A stretch of DNA of 64,000 bases from Shimia sp. SK013 (lineage in GTDB: Bacteria > Pseudomonadota > Alphaproteobacteria > Rhodobacterales > Rhodobacteraceae): the NCBI RefSeq assembly GCF_001292625.1, contig NZ_LAJH01000009.1, positions 124,001 to 188,000 of the forward strand, read 5' to 3'. Below, in pieces: positions 8,480 to 16,931 of this stretch (the stretch's first letter is position 1; every line of letters starts with the position of its first letter). A program made the position numbers and the translations under genes. The notes under the pieces were generated by a model, which saw only the letters and a list, made by a program, of their open reading frames with translations, did not search any database and was not told the DNA's origin.

Positions 8480-10336
8480 TCACTGCATCTGCGCATGCAC
8501 GGCGTTGATGGCCTGTGTGTTGATTTCTGCCGGATAAGCCACCTGCAAGGCTTCGGCGTACACTTGGAACAGGTCTTGCGAAATGCCGCCGCTGAGTTGC
8601 TGATTGATCAGGTTGATCAGGCCAGAGATTTCCGGATTGGAGTAATCGGGCGCAGCGATGGCATCCAGACGCACCAACAGCAGACCGCCATCGCCAGCCG
8701 GGATCTGACGCAGTTCGCCGACGGTCATTTCAAACACCTGCGACATGAAATCTGCGGGGGTGCCAGCGACAAAATCGGACCGGTCCATGTCGGTTTCCTC
8801 ATTGGCGTTGAAGCCAAAGGAAGTGAAATGCGTGCCGGATTTCAGCTGTGGTTCAAGCGTGTTTACCAAAGCGCCAAGGGCTTCGGCGACGTGGGTCGCC
8901 TTGAGAGCCGCGCTGGCGTCGTCTTTTACTTCGGCAAACGGGGCAGGGGTGCTTTCGGTTTCGCCCTCTAGACGCAGGGCAAACATGCCGCCGTCTTCCA
9001 GTGACACGATCTCAGGAAAATCACCTTCGGCGGCTGCGGTCGCGGCTGCGCGGAACCCTTCATAGCCTGCAATGTCGTCGGATGTATTGTTGTGCCAGTC
9101 GATGGTGCCGATCATCATGTCGGTCTCATCTGCCAATTCTTCGAGGGTGGCACCACCGGCGAGCAGATCGTCGGCGACGTCCACTTGCAAGTCGATCACG
9201 CGACGGGCGCGGTCGATCGCGAGATCTTTGCGCAATTCTGTCACCGCGTCCTCAAAGCTGGTAAAGCGCGCGGGCAAAATGCCGTTCACTCGAAACAGTG
9301 CCGGGCCAAGGTCGGTTGCCACTGGGCCAGCGATGCCGCCCACTGGTGTGAGAAACACCGCTTCGCCCGCGGTGCTGAGTTCGGCTTTGGAAACATCCCC
9401 GAGATCCACGTCCGAGAGCGCCAGACCGCGGCTTTCGACCAGCGCTTCAAACGACGTTTCGCCAGTGCGCAGTTTGCCCAGTGCAGTCTCTGCAGCTTCG
9501 GCATCGGCAAATGCAAGGCGTTCCACCAGACGGCGTTCGGGTTGATTGAATTCCGCGTCGCGTTCCTCATAAAGGGCTTTGAGCGCGGCTTCGTCGACGT
9601 CAACTGTGTCCAGAAGCATGGCCGGAGTGACCCAGGCAAAAGTAATCTGACGGGTGGCGGGCAACATGTAGCTGTCGATGTTGGCGTCATAATAGGCCCG
9701 AACGTCGGCCTCTGACGGGTCCTCAACAGGTGTCGTCAGGTTGTCGGCCGTCAATTTGGTCCACGTAAAATCGCGGTCCTCGGCAACAAAGTCGATCACG
9801 GTTGCGGCGTAACTGTTGGGAATATTGATGCCTGACACAATCGCGCCCTGAAGCAGCGAACGGGCTGTTTCCTCGCGGACACTGTCTTCAAAAACAGATT
9901 CGCTCATGCCGGCCTGATCAATCGCAAACGCATACGCGTCGCGGTCAAAATCGCCGTTAATCCCTTGAAACGCCGGAATGGCCAGCAATTCGCGGCGCAG
10001 GTTTTCGTCGCCAATTGACAGTCCCAAGCGGCTGGTTTCCGCATCCAATGACCGGGTGGTTACCAGCCGTGCAAGCACGTTGCGATCGACGCCGAACATT
10101 TGCGCTTGGGCGAAGGTCAAAGGTTGGCCGATCTGGGCCTGATAGGCGTTCATTTCTTCTTGCAGGCCACGGGCATAGTCATCCACCGAGATGTCTTTGC
10201 CACCCACGGTTCCCACCGAGCGGATAGTGCCCGAGAGATTGGTCACGCCAAATCCTCCAAGACCCAGAATGAGCATCGCCATCAAGATCCACACCAGTGT
10301 TTTGGACGTTTTGCCCTTTGGTTTTTCCGTGGCCAT
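8480..10336 (-). CDS. ppiD: PpiD-like membrane-anchored peptidyl-prolyl isomerase/chaperone
   Basis: A 618-residue protein with one N-terminal membrane anchor (LVWILMAMLILGLGGFGV, about residues 14-31). A SurA_N_3-type chaperone domain and a central parvulin-like (rotamase_2) region follow, and the bulk of the protein is periplasmic. PpiD homologues act at the Sec translocon exit to help outer-membrane and periplasmic proteins fold. The parvulin part is divergent, as is usual in alphaproteobacteria, so isomerase activity is uncertain. The ATG is preceded by AAGGAA. It is the first gene of a likely ppiD-trpE operon; the aminotransferase upstream is separated by 105 bp. Confidence 0.88.
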   Translation of the reverse strand: MATEKPKGKTSKTLVWILMAMLILGLGGFGVTNLSGTIRSVGTVGGKDISVDDYARGLQEEMNAYQAQIGQPLTFAQAQMFGVDRNVLARLVTTRSLDAETSRLGLSIGDENLRRELLAIPAFQGINGDFDRDAYAFAIDQAGMSESVFEDSVREETARSLLQGAIVSGINIPNSYAATVIDFVAEDRDFTWTKLTADNLTTPVEDPSEADVRAYYDANIDSYMLPATRQITFAWVTPAMLLDTVDVDEAALKALYEERDAEFNQPERRLVERLAFADAEAAETALGKLRTGETSFEALVESRGLALSDVDLGDVSKAELSTAGEAVFLTPVGGIAGPVATDLGPALFRVNGILPARFTSFEDAVTELRKDLAIDRARRVIDLQVDVADDLLAGGATLEELADETDMMIGTIDWHNNTSDDIAGYEGFRAAATAAAEGDFPEIVSLEDGGMFALRLEGETESTPAPFAEVKDDASAALKATHVAEALGALVNTLEPQLKSGTHFTSFGFNANEETDMDRSDFVAGTPADFMSQVFEMTVGELRQIPAGDGGLLLVRLDAIAAPDYSNPEISGLINLINQQLSGGISQDLFQVYAEALQVAYPAEINTQAINAVHAQMQ

Positions 10337-10441
10337 GTCAGTTCCTTACGTCTTGGTCTTTGGGTTGTCTGCGCGGATGTCTACGCGGTTGAGGAAAAGG
10401 GGGCAAGCGGTGCTTGCGGTTTTGCCACATTGCGCGGGGTT

Positions 10442-11629
10442 TCAGTCACGTTTGGCGTAGTCTGCTTGTGCAAGGCGCTCAAACAGCACGGCAATTTCTG
10501 CACGGTTCACATTGGCAAACGCAATCCGCAGCTGGCGGCCACCGGCAGGGTCGTCGGCGGGCATGAACATGGTGCCGGGCAAACACAACACGTGATGATC
10601 CCGCACCAAGGCTTGGGCTAGATCATCAGAGCGCATCGCAAACGGATGCTCAACATAGGCAAAATAGGCGCCAGCGCCGAGCAAACGCCAGCCTTGAGAG
10701 GACAGCGTCGAAATGTTGTCTGAGATTGCGGCGCGACGATCGAGAATTTCGGCGCGCTCGCCGGACAACCACTGGGTTAGGTTTTGCATCCCCCACAACG
10801 CGGCGTATTGGCCGAGCTGGTTGGGACAAATGGTGACCGTGTCGAGAAATTTTTCGGCCTCTGCCAAGAATTCCGCGTTCGCCACCATTGCACCAACGCG
10901 GTGGCCGGTCAGGCGGTAAGCTTTGGAAAAGGAGTAGAGCTGCACCAGCGTGTCGCCCCAAGTCGGGTCAGAAAACAGCGCGTGCGGCGCTTCGGAGCGG
11001 CGGTCGAAATCGCGGTAAGTTTCATCCACGATCAGCTTGATGTCGCGGTCCCGGGCCAATTCAAAGAAGGCTTGCACAAGATCGGCGGAGTATTCCACGC
11101 CGCCTGGATTGTTGGGGGTCACCAAGACAATCGCGCGGGTGCGGTCGGTGATCAAAGCTGCAGCAACTTTGGGGTCGGGCAACAAACTGTCGCCCGTCAC
11201 CAGTGGCACCGTGGTGATGCCCTGCATGTCGAGCCACATTCTGTGATTGAAATACCACGGCGTGGGCAGGAGTATCTCGTCGCCTTGACCCGCGATGGCG
11301 CTGATTGAGGCGCAAAATGCCTGATTGCAGCCTGAAGTGATTGCAACCTGATCCGCGCCGATCGGGCCGCCATAGGCCGCGCTCCAATGGTTTGCAACTT
11401 CTGCCCGCAATTCTGGCAGGCCAAGCACCGGACCATAAAGGTGCGCCTCGGGCACGTCTTGGGCCACGCGGGCGATTTCGGCGCGCAAAGGTGCGGGCGG
11501 CGGATCAACCGGTGCAGCCTGGCTAACGTTGATCAGCGGCTTTGCATCGGTGAAGGTCACACCTTCCAACCAACGGCGCGCCTCCATGACGGGCGGGGCA
11601 AACGTGGCTTGAGTGCGCGACAAAGTCAT
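10442..11629 (-). CDS. Class I/II PLP-dependent aminotransferase
   Basis: A 395-residue fold-type I aminotransferase. It has the substrate-side GPVLGLPELR, the cofactor-contacting TSGCNQAF, TPNNPGG, the PLP-pyridine Asp in IVDETYRDF, and Lys236 in SFSKAYRLTGHRVG as the Schiff-base lysine. Length and motifs are those of aspartate/aromatic-type aminotransferases, but the amino acid handled cannot be told. Orthologues are common in Rhodobacteraceae as uncharacterised aminotransferases. The gap of 105 bp to ppiD and 154 bp to gpt suggests its own promoter. Confidence 0.88.
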   Translation of the reverse strand: MTLSRTQATFAPPVMEARRWLEGVTFTDAKPLINVSQAAPVDPPPAPLRAEIARVAQDVPEAHLYGPVLGLPELRAEVANHWSAAYGGPIGADQVAITSGCNQAFCASISAIAGQGDEILLPTPWYFNHRMWLDMQGITTVPLVTGDSLLPDPKVAAALITDRTRAIVLVTPNNPGGVEYSADLVQAFFELARDRDIKLIVDETYRDFDRRSEAPHALFSDPTWGDTLVQLYSFSKAYRLTGHRVGAMVANAEFLAEAEKFLDTVTICPNQLGQYAALWGMQNLTQWLSGERAEILDRRAAISDNISTLSSQGWRLLGAGAYFAYVEHPFAMRSDDLAQALVRDHHVLCLPGTMFMPADDPAGGRQLRIAFANVNRAEIAVLFERLAQADYAKRD

Positions 11630-11783
11630 AGGTCAGTGTCCTATTTAAAACAGAGGAAACAGCCGAATTCTGCGCGGAAGCGTATTTGGAAACGAAAGCC
11701 CGCCAATTTGTGCGCAAACTCAGGCTTTTTGTTCCAAAAATACCTCCCGCGGAGCGTTCTAGCGGTCTAAAAATGAGACAGGG

Positions 11784-12302
11784 TCAGTCGGTTCCGCGAT
11801 AGGGTTCAACATACTGCAACGCCATGTCCCACGGGAAGAAAATCCACGTGTCCTGACTGACGCCCGTGATGAACGTGTCAACCATAGGCTCGCCTGCTGG
11901 CTTGGCATAGACCGTCGCGAAATGTGCTTTGGGATACAATTCGCGCACCAGTTCAAGGGTTTTGCCTGAATCGACCAGATCGTCGACAATCAAAATACCC
12001 TCGCCGTCGCCCATAAGGGCCTTGTCGGGGCTTTTGAGAACCTGCGCTTCGCGCTGGCTGTCCTGTTTTCCGCCGCCGGAATAGTAAGATTTGACGCTGA
12101 TCGTATCTACGGTGCGGATATCAAGTTCACGGCTGACGATCATCGCGGGCGCCATGCCGCCACGGGTGATGGCCACAACCGCTTTCCAAGCGCCATCATT
12201 CGGGCCCTTGCCGTCCAAACGCCATGCAAGCGCGCGGCTGTCGCGATGGATCTGGTCCCAGCTGATGTGGAAGCCCTTTTCGTGCGGCAGACGTTCGCTC
12301 AT
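11784..12302 (-). CDS. gpt: Xanthine-guanine phosphoribosyltransferase
   Basis: A 172-residue purine salvage enzyme that joins xanthine or guanine to PRPP. The PRPP-binding loop [13 protein letters not shown] is at residues 103-115, the purine-end tail is [17 protein letters not shown], and the flexible loop contains [12 protein letters not shown]. The length matches bacterial Gpt. The ATG has AAGGA upstream. It diverges from the APC permease across a 215-bp region with an inverted repeat (12383-12410). After its stop the minus strand reads a TATTTTTGG-type sequence common at Rhodobacteraceae gene ends. Confidence 0.93.
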   Translation of the reverse strand: MSERLPHEKGFHISWDQIHRDSRALAWRLDGKGPNDGAWKAVVAITRGGMAPAMIVSRELDIRTVDTISVKSYYSGGGKQDSQREAQVLKSPDKALMGDGEGILIVDDLVDSGKTLELVRELYPKAHFATVYAKPAGEPMVDTFITGVSQDTWIFFPWDMALQYVEPYRGTD

Positions 12303-12382
12303 GGTATGTCATCCTTATATACCGGTTTGTTGTGTCTTAGCAGAAGCCGATTTGGGCGCAAACTGTTTGCGATATTTATCAT

Positions 12383-12410
12383 GAGCCCTTTGGCATAAAA
12401 TAAAGGGCTC
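12383..12410. repeat. Inverted repeat between gpt and the APC permease gene
   Basis: Arms GAGCCCTTT and AAAGGGCTC form a 9-bp perfect stem with a 10-nt AT-rich loop, 81 bp upstream of gpt. A second smaller hairpin (GGCGGA/TCCGCC) follows at 12414-12430. Neither has a U tract, so an operator or leader hairpin fits better than a terminator. No regulator can be named. Confidence 0.45.
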
Positions 12411-12517
12411 CGTGGCGGAGATTTTCCGCCGGTGCCAGATTAACGCTTTGGCAATGATGCTAAAAACTGGGCATAGTGGCCGAAATCAATACTTCGACGA
12501 AATCATAGGGACATTTC

Positions 12518-13879
12518 ATGTCAAACAGGGATCTAGCCAGCAAATCTGCCACACCCGCATTGGGTTTGGTCGCCTGTACAGCCTTGGTCGTCGGCAACAT
12601 GATCGGATCGGGCGTATTCCTGTTGCCGGCGTCACTTGCGCCGTTTGGGCCTTTGGCGATGGTCGGCTGGATCGTCACGTCGATGGGCGCGCTGGTATTG
12701 GCGACGATTTTCGGGCGTTTGTCGAAAATCGTGACCAAGCCAGGTGGGCCGTATGCCTATTCTCAAGAAGCGTTCGGGGACTTTGCAGGGTTCTTGATCG
12801 CGTGGGGCTACTGGATTGCTTTGTGGACCGGCAACGCCGGTGTTGCGGTGGCCTTGGTCGGCTACCTCGGGTTTCTTGTGCCAGCTATCGGAGAGTCCGA
12901 AACCTATAGCATTGCCGCCGCCTTGATCGCGATTTGGACGCTCACAGCGATCAACATTCGCGGTGTCGCCGAAGCCGGATTTGTGCAGATTGTGACGACA
13001 TTTCTCAAACTTGTGCCGTTGATCATGGTGGGGGTTTTGGGTCTGTTTTGGGTTCAGATGGACAACATTGGCCCGATGAACCCGTCCGGCATGCCAGCCT
13101 TTACAGCCGTTTCGGCGGCCGGCGCTTTGACGCTTTGGGCCTATTTGGGATTGGAATCAGCGACCGTGCCGTCCGGCGACGTTGTTGATCCTGCAAAGAC
13201 CATTCCGCGCGCGACCATATTGGGTGTTATCATTGCCGCCTGTGTCTATATCCTTGTGACGTTTGTTTGCATGGGCGTTATGCCGCCGGACCAACTTGGC
13301 GCCTCGGCCGCGCCGGTGGCGGATGTGGCCAAGGTGATGTTTGGCACTGTGGGCGGCTTGATTGTGGCTGTTGGTGCGGTGATCTCGACCTTTGGCACGC
13401 TCAACGGTTTCACGTTGCTGACGGGGCAGGTGCCTTATGGAGCCGCTTTGGACAAAGTGTTCCCGCAGTCGCTGGGCAAGGTGTCGCGTTACGGCACGCC
13501 GGCCAACGCCATTGTCGTTTCCAACACGCTTGCCTCTCTGTTGATTGTGTTGAATTTCTCGCAAGGGCTGGTGTCGGCTTTCAATTTTATCGTGCTTTTG
13601 GCCGTGACCGCGAGTTTGCTGCCTTATGCGTTCTGCGCCGTGGCCGAGGTCATGATCCGGCTGCGCGGCGGACACGTGATGCGTGGCGGTGAGCTGGCCA
13701 AGGCCACCATCCTTGGGTTGTTGGGTTTTGTGTATTCAATGTGGGCGCTGGTTGGCGCGGGGGGCGATGCGGTGATGTTGGGCATTGTGCTGGTTTTGGC
13801 AGGCATTCCCATCCACGTTTGGGTGCGATGGAAGCAAGCGAAAGACGCTGAAACCGAGGCGGAGGCCGAAGCGGCTTAA
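12518..13879 (+). CDS. APC-family amino acid/polyamine permease (AdiC/PotE-like)
   Basis: A 453-residue integral membrane protein of the amino acid-polyamine-organocation family with about 12 membrane segments. The substrate-binding signature GNMIGSGVFLLPASLAPFG in segment 1 and GGPYAYSQEAFG before segment 3 are those of basic amino acid or polyamine antiporters such as AdiC, CadB and PotE. No decarboxylase gene lies beside it, so the exchange partner is unknown and simple amino acid uptake is equally possible. A strong bidirectional terminator follows. Confidence 0.87.
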   Translation: MSNRDLASKSATPALGLVACTALVVGNMIGSGVFLLPASLAPFGPLAMVGWIVTSMGALVLATIFGRLSKIVTKPGGPYAYSQEAFGDFAGFLIAWGYWIALWTGNAGVAVALVGYLGFLVPAIGESETYSIAAALIAIWTLTAINIRGVAEAGFVQIVTTFLKLVPLIMVGVLGLFWVQMDNIGPMNPSGMPAFTAVSAAGALTLWAYLGLESATVPSGDVVDPAKTIPRATILGVIIAACVYILVTFVCMGVMPPDQLGASAAPVADVAKVMFGTVGGLIVAVGAVISTFGTLNGFTLLTGQVPYGAALDKVFPQSLGKVSRYGTPANAIVVSNTLASLLIVLNFSQGLVSAFNFIVLLAVTASLLPYAFCAVAEVMIRLRGGHVMRGGELAKATILGLLGFVYSMWALVGAGGDAVMLGIVLVLAGIPIHVWVRWKQAKDAETEAEAEAA

Positions 13880-13904
13880 GCCGACAATTGCAATCAGATA
13901 CGAG

Positions 13905-13935
13905 AAAAGGCGCGGCCCTGTGGGCTGCGCCTTTT
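13905..13935. terminator. Bidirectional terminator between the permease gene and fabI
   Basis: A 14-bp stem with one G-U pair (AAAAGGCGCGGCCC against GGGCTGCGCCTTTT) and a 3-nt loop. It ends in TTTTT on the plus strand and in AAAA-derived Us on the minus strand, so it can end both convergent transcripts. Confidence 0.9.
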
Positions 13936-13982
13936 TGTGATCGAAGTCCCAATGATTTAGAAACGTCGTTGGAACGGCAGGA

Positions 13983-14801
13983 TTATTTGCGACCAGAAAC
14001 AGCGTCGATGTCGGGGCTGTCCACGGCTTTCATGCCGACCACGTGATAGCCCGCGTCAACGTGCAGGTTTTCGCCGGTTACGCCGCCGCCAAGATCGGAC
14101 AGAAGATAAAGTGCGGAATTGCCCACGTCGTCGATGGTCACATTGCGGCGCAGAGGTGAGTTCAGCTCGTTCCATTTGAGAATATAGCGGAAGTCGCCAA
14201 TGCCAGAGGCCGCCAGCGTTTTGATCGGTCCGGCGGAAATTGCGTTCACGCGGATGCCGTCTTTGCCGAGGTCTTCGGCCAGATATTTGACCGATGCTTC
14301 GAGCGCGGCCTTGGCGACACCCATGACATTGTAGTGCGGCATGACTTGTTCTGCGCCGTAGTAGGTCAGGGTCAAGGCAGAGCTGCCTTCGCCCATCAAC
14401 TTTTCGGCGCGTTGCATCACAGCGGTAAAGGAGTAGACCGAAATATCCATCGTCATCAGGAAGTTGTCTTTGGACGTATCGACGTAGCGGCCACGCAACT
14501 CATTTTTGTCGGAAAATCCGATGGCGTGCACGATGAAGTCGATCTTGCCCCATTTGGCTTCGATTTCATCAAAGGCCGCGTCAAGCGATGCGGGGTCTGA
14601 TACGTCGCAATCAATCAAAGTTTCAACGCCCAACTGCTCAGCCAGAGGCACCACACGTTTTTTGAATGCGTCGCCCATATAAGAGAAGGCCAACTCTGCG
14701 CCAGCGTCGGCGCAGGCCTTGGCGATGCCCCAGGCGATAGACTTGTCATTGGCGAGGCCCATGATCAGGCCACGCTTGCCCGCCATCAATTGATTAGACA
14801 T
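13983..14801 (-). CDS. fabI: Enoyl-[acyl-carrier-protein] reductase (NADH)
   Basis: A 272-residue FabI-type reductase completing each fatty-acid elongation cycle. It carries the FabI-specific nucleotide site GLANDKSIAWGIA (residues 15-27) and the catalytic Tyr157-x6-Lys164 in YNVMGVAK, with Tyr147 nearby as the second tyrosine. The substrate loop AGPIKTLAASGI follows. The ATG is preceded by TAGGAG. It diverges from pdxH across a 112-bp region with inverted and direct repeats. A strong shared terminator lies 48 bp beyond the stop. Confidence 0.95.
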   Translation of the reverse strand: MSNQLMAGKRGLIMGLANDKSIAWGIAKACADAGAELAFSYMGDAFKKRVVPLAEQLGVETLIDCDVSDPASLDAAFDEIEAKWGKIDFIVHAIGFSDKNELRGRYVDTSKDNFLMTMDISVYSFTAVMQRAEKLMGEGSSALTLTYYGAEQVMPHYNVMGVAKAALEASVKYLAEDLGKDGIRVNAISAGPIKTLAASGIGDFRYILKWNELNSPLRRNVTIDDVGNSALYLLSDLGGGVTGENLHVDAGYHVVGMKAVDSPDIDAVSGRK

Positions 14802-14845
14802 CGGTTGCTCCTAGTCCGAATTCGGTATTGAAGTCCTTTAGGCGA

Positions 14846-14886
14846 TTGATTCACATGCATCAAGTGCGGCGCTTGTGATCAAGTGC
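14846..14886. promoter_or_regulatory. Repeat-containing control region between fabI and pdxH
   Basis: An inverted repeat TTGAT-N8-ATCAA (14846-14863) overlaps a direct repeat ATCAAGTGC at 14859-14867 and 14878-14886, spaced 19 bp or about two helical turns. It sits centrally between two divergent starts. The regulator is unknown; the spacer is too long for a standard FNR site (N4). Confidence 0.4.
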
Positions 14887-14913
14887 CACTGATTAGCCTG
14901 ATTGGAGGCCAAA

Positions 14914-15519
14914 ATGAGCGATAGAACCGGAATTTTCGAAGGTGATGACCCGTTTGTGGTCGCCCGCCGCTGGTTGGCAGAAGCCGAACAGAGCGAACCC
15001 AACGACGCAAACGCAATTGCCTTGTCTACGGTTGACAGCGATGGCCTGCCGAATGCGCGCATGGTGCTCTTGAAAGACATCGAGGACGGAGCCTTTGTGT
15101 TTTACACCAACTATGGCAGCGTCAAAGCACAGGAACTCGACAGTGCTGGCAAAGCGGCCTTTGTTGTGCATTGGAAATCTTTGCGCCGCCAAATTCGCGT
15201 GAGAGGTGTGGTAACAAGGGAAGAGGGGCCGCAGGCTGACGAATACTACGAATCTCGCTCTCTCAAGAGTCGGCTAGGGGCGTGGGCCTCGCGTCAGTCC
15301 CAGCCTTTGGGATCGCGTACAGAATTGATGGCGAAGGTGGCAAAAATTACAGCCTCGCATGGTCCTTTGCCAAAACGCCCACCGTTTTGGGGTGGCTATA
15401 GGGTCACACCTAGCGAAATTGAGTTTTGGGCGGACGGCGCGTTTCGCCTTCATGATAGGTTTCGGTGGACCCGTGAAGGCCCTGATAATGCTTGGGAAAC
15501 TGTGCGACTTAATCCCTGA
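14914..15519 (+). CDS. pdxH: Pyridoxamine/pyridoxine 5'-phosphate oxidase
   Basis: A 201-residue FMN enzyme that oxidises PNP or PMP to pyridoxal 5'-phosphate. Typical PdxH blocks are visible: [57 protein letters not shown] and the C-terminal [13 protein letters not shown] with a final RLNP. The ATG at 14914 is chosen because GGAGG lies 5 nt upstream; a TTG four codons earlier overlaps that ribosome site. Divergent from fabI and upstream of the cold-shock gene. Confidence 0.94.
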   Translation: MSDRTGIFEGDDPFVVARRWLAEAEQSEPNDANAIALSTVDSDGLPNARMVLLKDIEDGAFVFYTNYGSVKAQELDSAGKAAFVVHWKSLRRQIRVRGVVTREEGPQADEYYESRSLKSRLGAWASRQSQPLGSRTELMAKVAKITASHGPLPKRPPFWGGYRVTPSEIEFWADGAFRLHDRFRWTREGPDNAWETVRLNP

Positions 15520-15587
15520 GCAACAAAATTTCAAAAAGGCAAGCGGGTGAAAAACATACCAATTTTGCGCTTGCCGATTTTGAACGA

Positions 15588-16169
15588 ATGCCTCACTCTG
15601 AAATCATCATGGGGATGATAAAGACTAAGGTTAATGCTTTGACTACAGTAGAGAATGACATCTTGCGCATCACGGGCGAGGTGAAATGGTTCGACCCTGT
15701 AAAGGGATTCGGATTCATAGTGTCGGACGAAGGGGGTTCCGACATTTTGTTGCACGCGAATGTGTTGCGCAATTTCGGACAGAGTTCGGTGGCGGACACC
15801 TCGCGGATCGAGGTGTCGGTGCAAGTGACCGATCGCGGTTCGCAGGCAGTGGAAGTGTTCCAGATTGATCCGCCTGAGACCGGTATGGCTGTGCCACTTT
15901 CGGATTTCGAAGGGTTGGATCTTGATGAGATTCGCTCCGCTCCGTTGGAACCCGCGCGGGTAAAATGGTTCGATAAAGGCAAAGGGTTTGGCTTTGCCAA
16001 TATTTTCGGTCAACCTGAGGATATCTTTTTGCATATCGAAGTGCTGCGCCGCTCTGGTCTTGCGGATCTTCAACCGGGTGAAGCGCTCGCGTTGCGGGTA
16101 ATAGACGGGAAGCGCGGCCGAATGGCGACCGAGGTTCAGGCATGGGAAAACGCACTTTCATTGGGTTAG
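15588..16169 (+). CDS. Double cold-shock-domain protein
   Basis: Up to 193 residues with two cold-shock domains, at about 29-93 and 122-186. Each has an RNP1 motif (KGFGFI at 39-44, KGFGFA at 132-137) and a DILLHANVL or [12 protein letters not shown]2-like strand. Two-CSD proteins of this type are characteristic of alphaproteobacteria and bind single-stranded nucleic acid. The start is uncertain because in-frame ATGs at 15588, 15609 and 15615 all lack a clear ribosome site. The end overlaps the DUF192 gene by 28 bp, implying coupled translation. Confidence 0.87.
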   Translation: MPHSEIIMGMIKTKVNALTTVENDILRITGEVKWFDPVKGFGFIVSDEGGSDILLHANVLRNFGQSSVADTSRIEVSVQVTDRGSQAVEVFQIDPPETGMAVPLSDFEGLDLDEIRSAPLEPARVKWFDKGKGFGFANIFGQPEDIFLHIEVLRRSGLADLQPGEALALRVIDGKRGRMATEVQAWENALSLG

Positions 16170-16651
16170 GCAGGTTTGCCCAAAAAGCTCTGTTTTCAGG
16201 CTGTGTGGCCGCGTCTTTGGGCGCGGCTTCGTCAGTTTGGGCAGGCTGCACGGCAGGTTCGCTAGAGCTGCGCGGGGACTGGGGGCAAGCCCGGTTCACG
16301 GTTGAGGTCGCCGACACAGATGCAGAAAGGGCGCAGGGCCTGATGCATCGTGAGAGCATGCCAATGAGCGCGGGTATGCTTTTTGTATATGAGTACGCGC
16401 AACCGGCGTCGTTCTGGATGCGCAACACGCTGATTCCTCTGGATCTGATTTTCGCCGACAATGCAGGCGTGGTGCGTCATGTGCATCACGAGGCCGTGCC
16501 GCTGGACGAGTCGCCGATTCCCGGCGGCAACGCCGTGCGTTATGTGCTCGAAATTAACGGCGGATTGGCCCGCGCGATGGGAATTGATGCCGGAACCGAG
16601 CTGCGCCATGCAGATATCGCACAAGAAAATGCATCTTGGCGCTGTGAATGA
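16142..16651 (+). CDS. DUF192 family secreted protein
   Basis: A 169-residue protein with a cleavable signal peptide (about 1-34, ending SSVWAG) and a DUF192 domain. Recognisable blocks are [36 protein letters not shown] and the C-terminal [14 protein letters not shown]. The family forms small beta-barrels of unknown function, often exported and found across bacteria and archaea. It begins inside the cold-shock gene (28-bp overlap), with GAGG upstream of the ATG. This pairing is common in Rhodobacteraceae. Confidence 0.88.
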   Translation: MGKRTFIGLGRFAQKALFSGCVAASLGAASSVWAGCTAGSLELRGDWGQARFTVEVADTDAERAQGLMHRESMPMSAGMLFVYEYAQPASFWMRNTLIPLDLIFADNAGVVRHVHHEAVPLDESPIPGGNAVRYVLEINGGLARAMGIDAGTELRHADIAQENASWRCE

Positions 16652-16704
16652 CTTCTTTGGGGTTTTCATTCTCGAAAGTGCAGGCTAAACGATGCTCCAC
16701 GGTC

Positions 16705-16781
16705 CGGGGCGTAGCGCAGTCTGGTAGCGCACCTGTTTTGGGTACAGGGGGTCGCAAGTTCGAATCTTGCCGTCCCGACCA
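16705..16781 (+). tRNA. tRNA-Pro (anticodon TGG)
   Basis: A 77-nt cloverleaf with encoded CCA. Acceptor arm CGGGGCG/CGTCCCG (one G-T pair), anticodon stem CCTGT/ACAGG, loop TTTGGGT with anticodon TGG at 16739-16741, and T arm GCAAG-TTCGAAT-CTTGC. The D-arm GCGCAGTCTGGTAGCGC is typical. Confidence 0.97.
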
Positions 16782-16797
16782 TTTTCCACTGAATACC

Positions 16798-16852
16798 AAT
16801 CAACAGTCCACTGCTTGCCATTAGGCAAGCGGCGGACTGCTGATTCGTATTT
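16798..16852 (+). terminator. Hairpin terminator after tRNA-Pro
   Basis: A nested hairpin: outer arms CAGTCC/GGACTG with AATCA/TGATT at the foot, and inner GCTTGCC-ATTA-GGCAAGC. It is followed shortly by TATTTTTG, giving a plausible intrinsic terminator. Confidence 0.65.
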
Positions 16853-16885
16853 TTGCGCACCTGAATGTGTCAGAAATGCTAAAAT

Positions 16886-16931
16886 TCGGTATATGTTGTG
16901 CTAAATTTTTCATCGCGGCTATATCTGGTGT
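16886..16931 (+). promoter_or_regulatory. Promoter of nrdJ covered by two NrdR boxes
   Basis: Two sites match the NrdR core CWAYATSTWG. CAACATATAC lies on the minus strand at 16889-16898 (8 of 10). CTATATCTGG lies on the plus strand at 16919-16928 (9 of 10). They are 30 bp apart, the usual tandem spacing of about three turns. A candidate promoter lies across them: -35 TTGTGC at 16896-16901 and -10 TATATC at 16920-16925, 18 bp apart. This arrangement fits repression of nrdJ by NrdR-ATP/dATP. The consensus is established; its use here is inferred. Confidence 0.65.

Noticed and set aside
14846..14863. An FNR/FnrL site between fabI and pdxH
   Set aside because: The half-sites TTGAT and ATCAA are right, but the spacer is 8 bp instead of 4, so it cannot be a standard FNR site.
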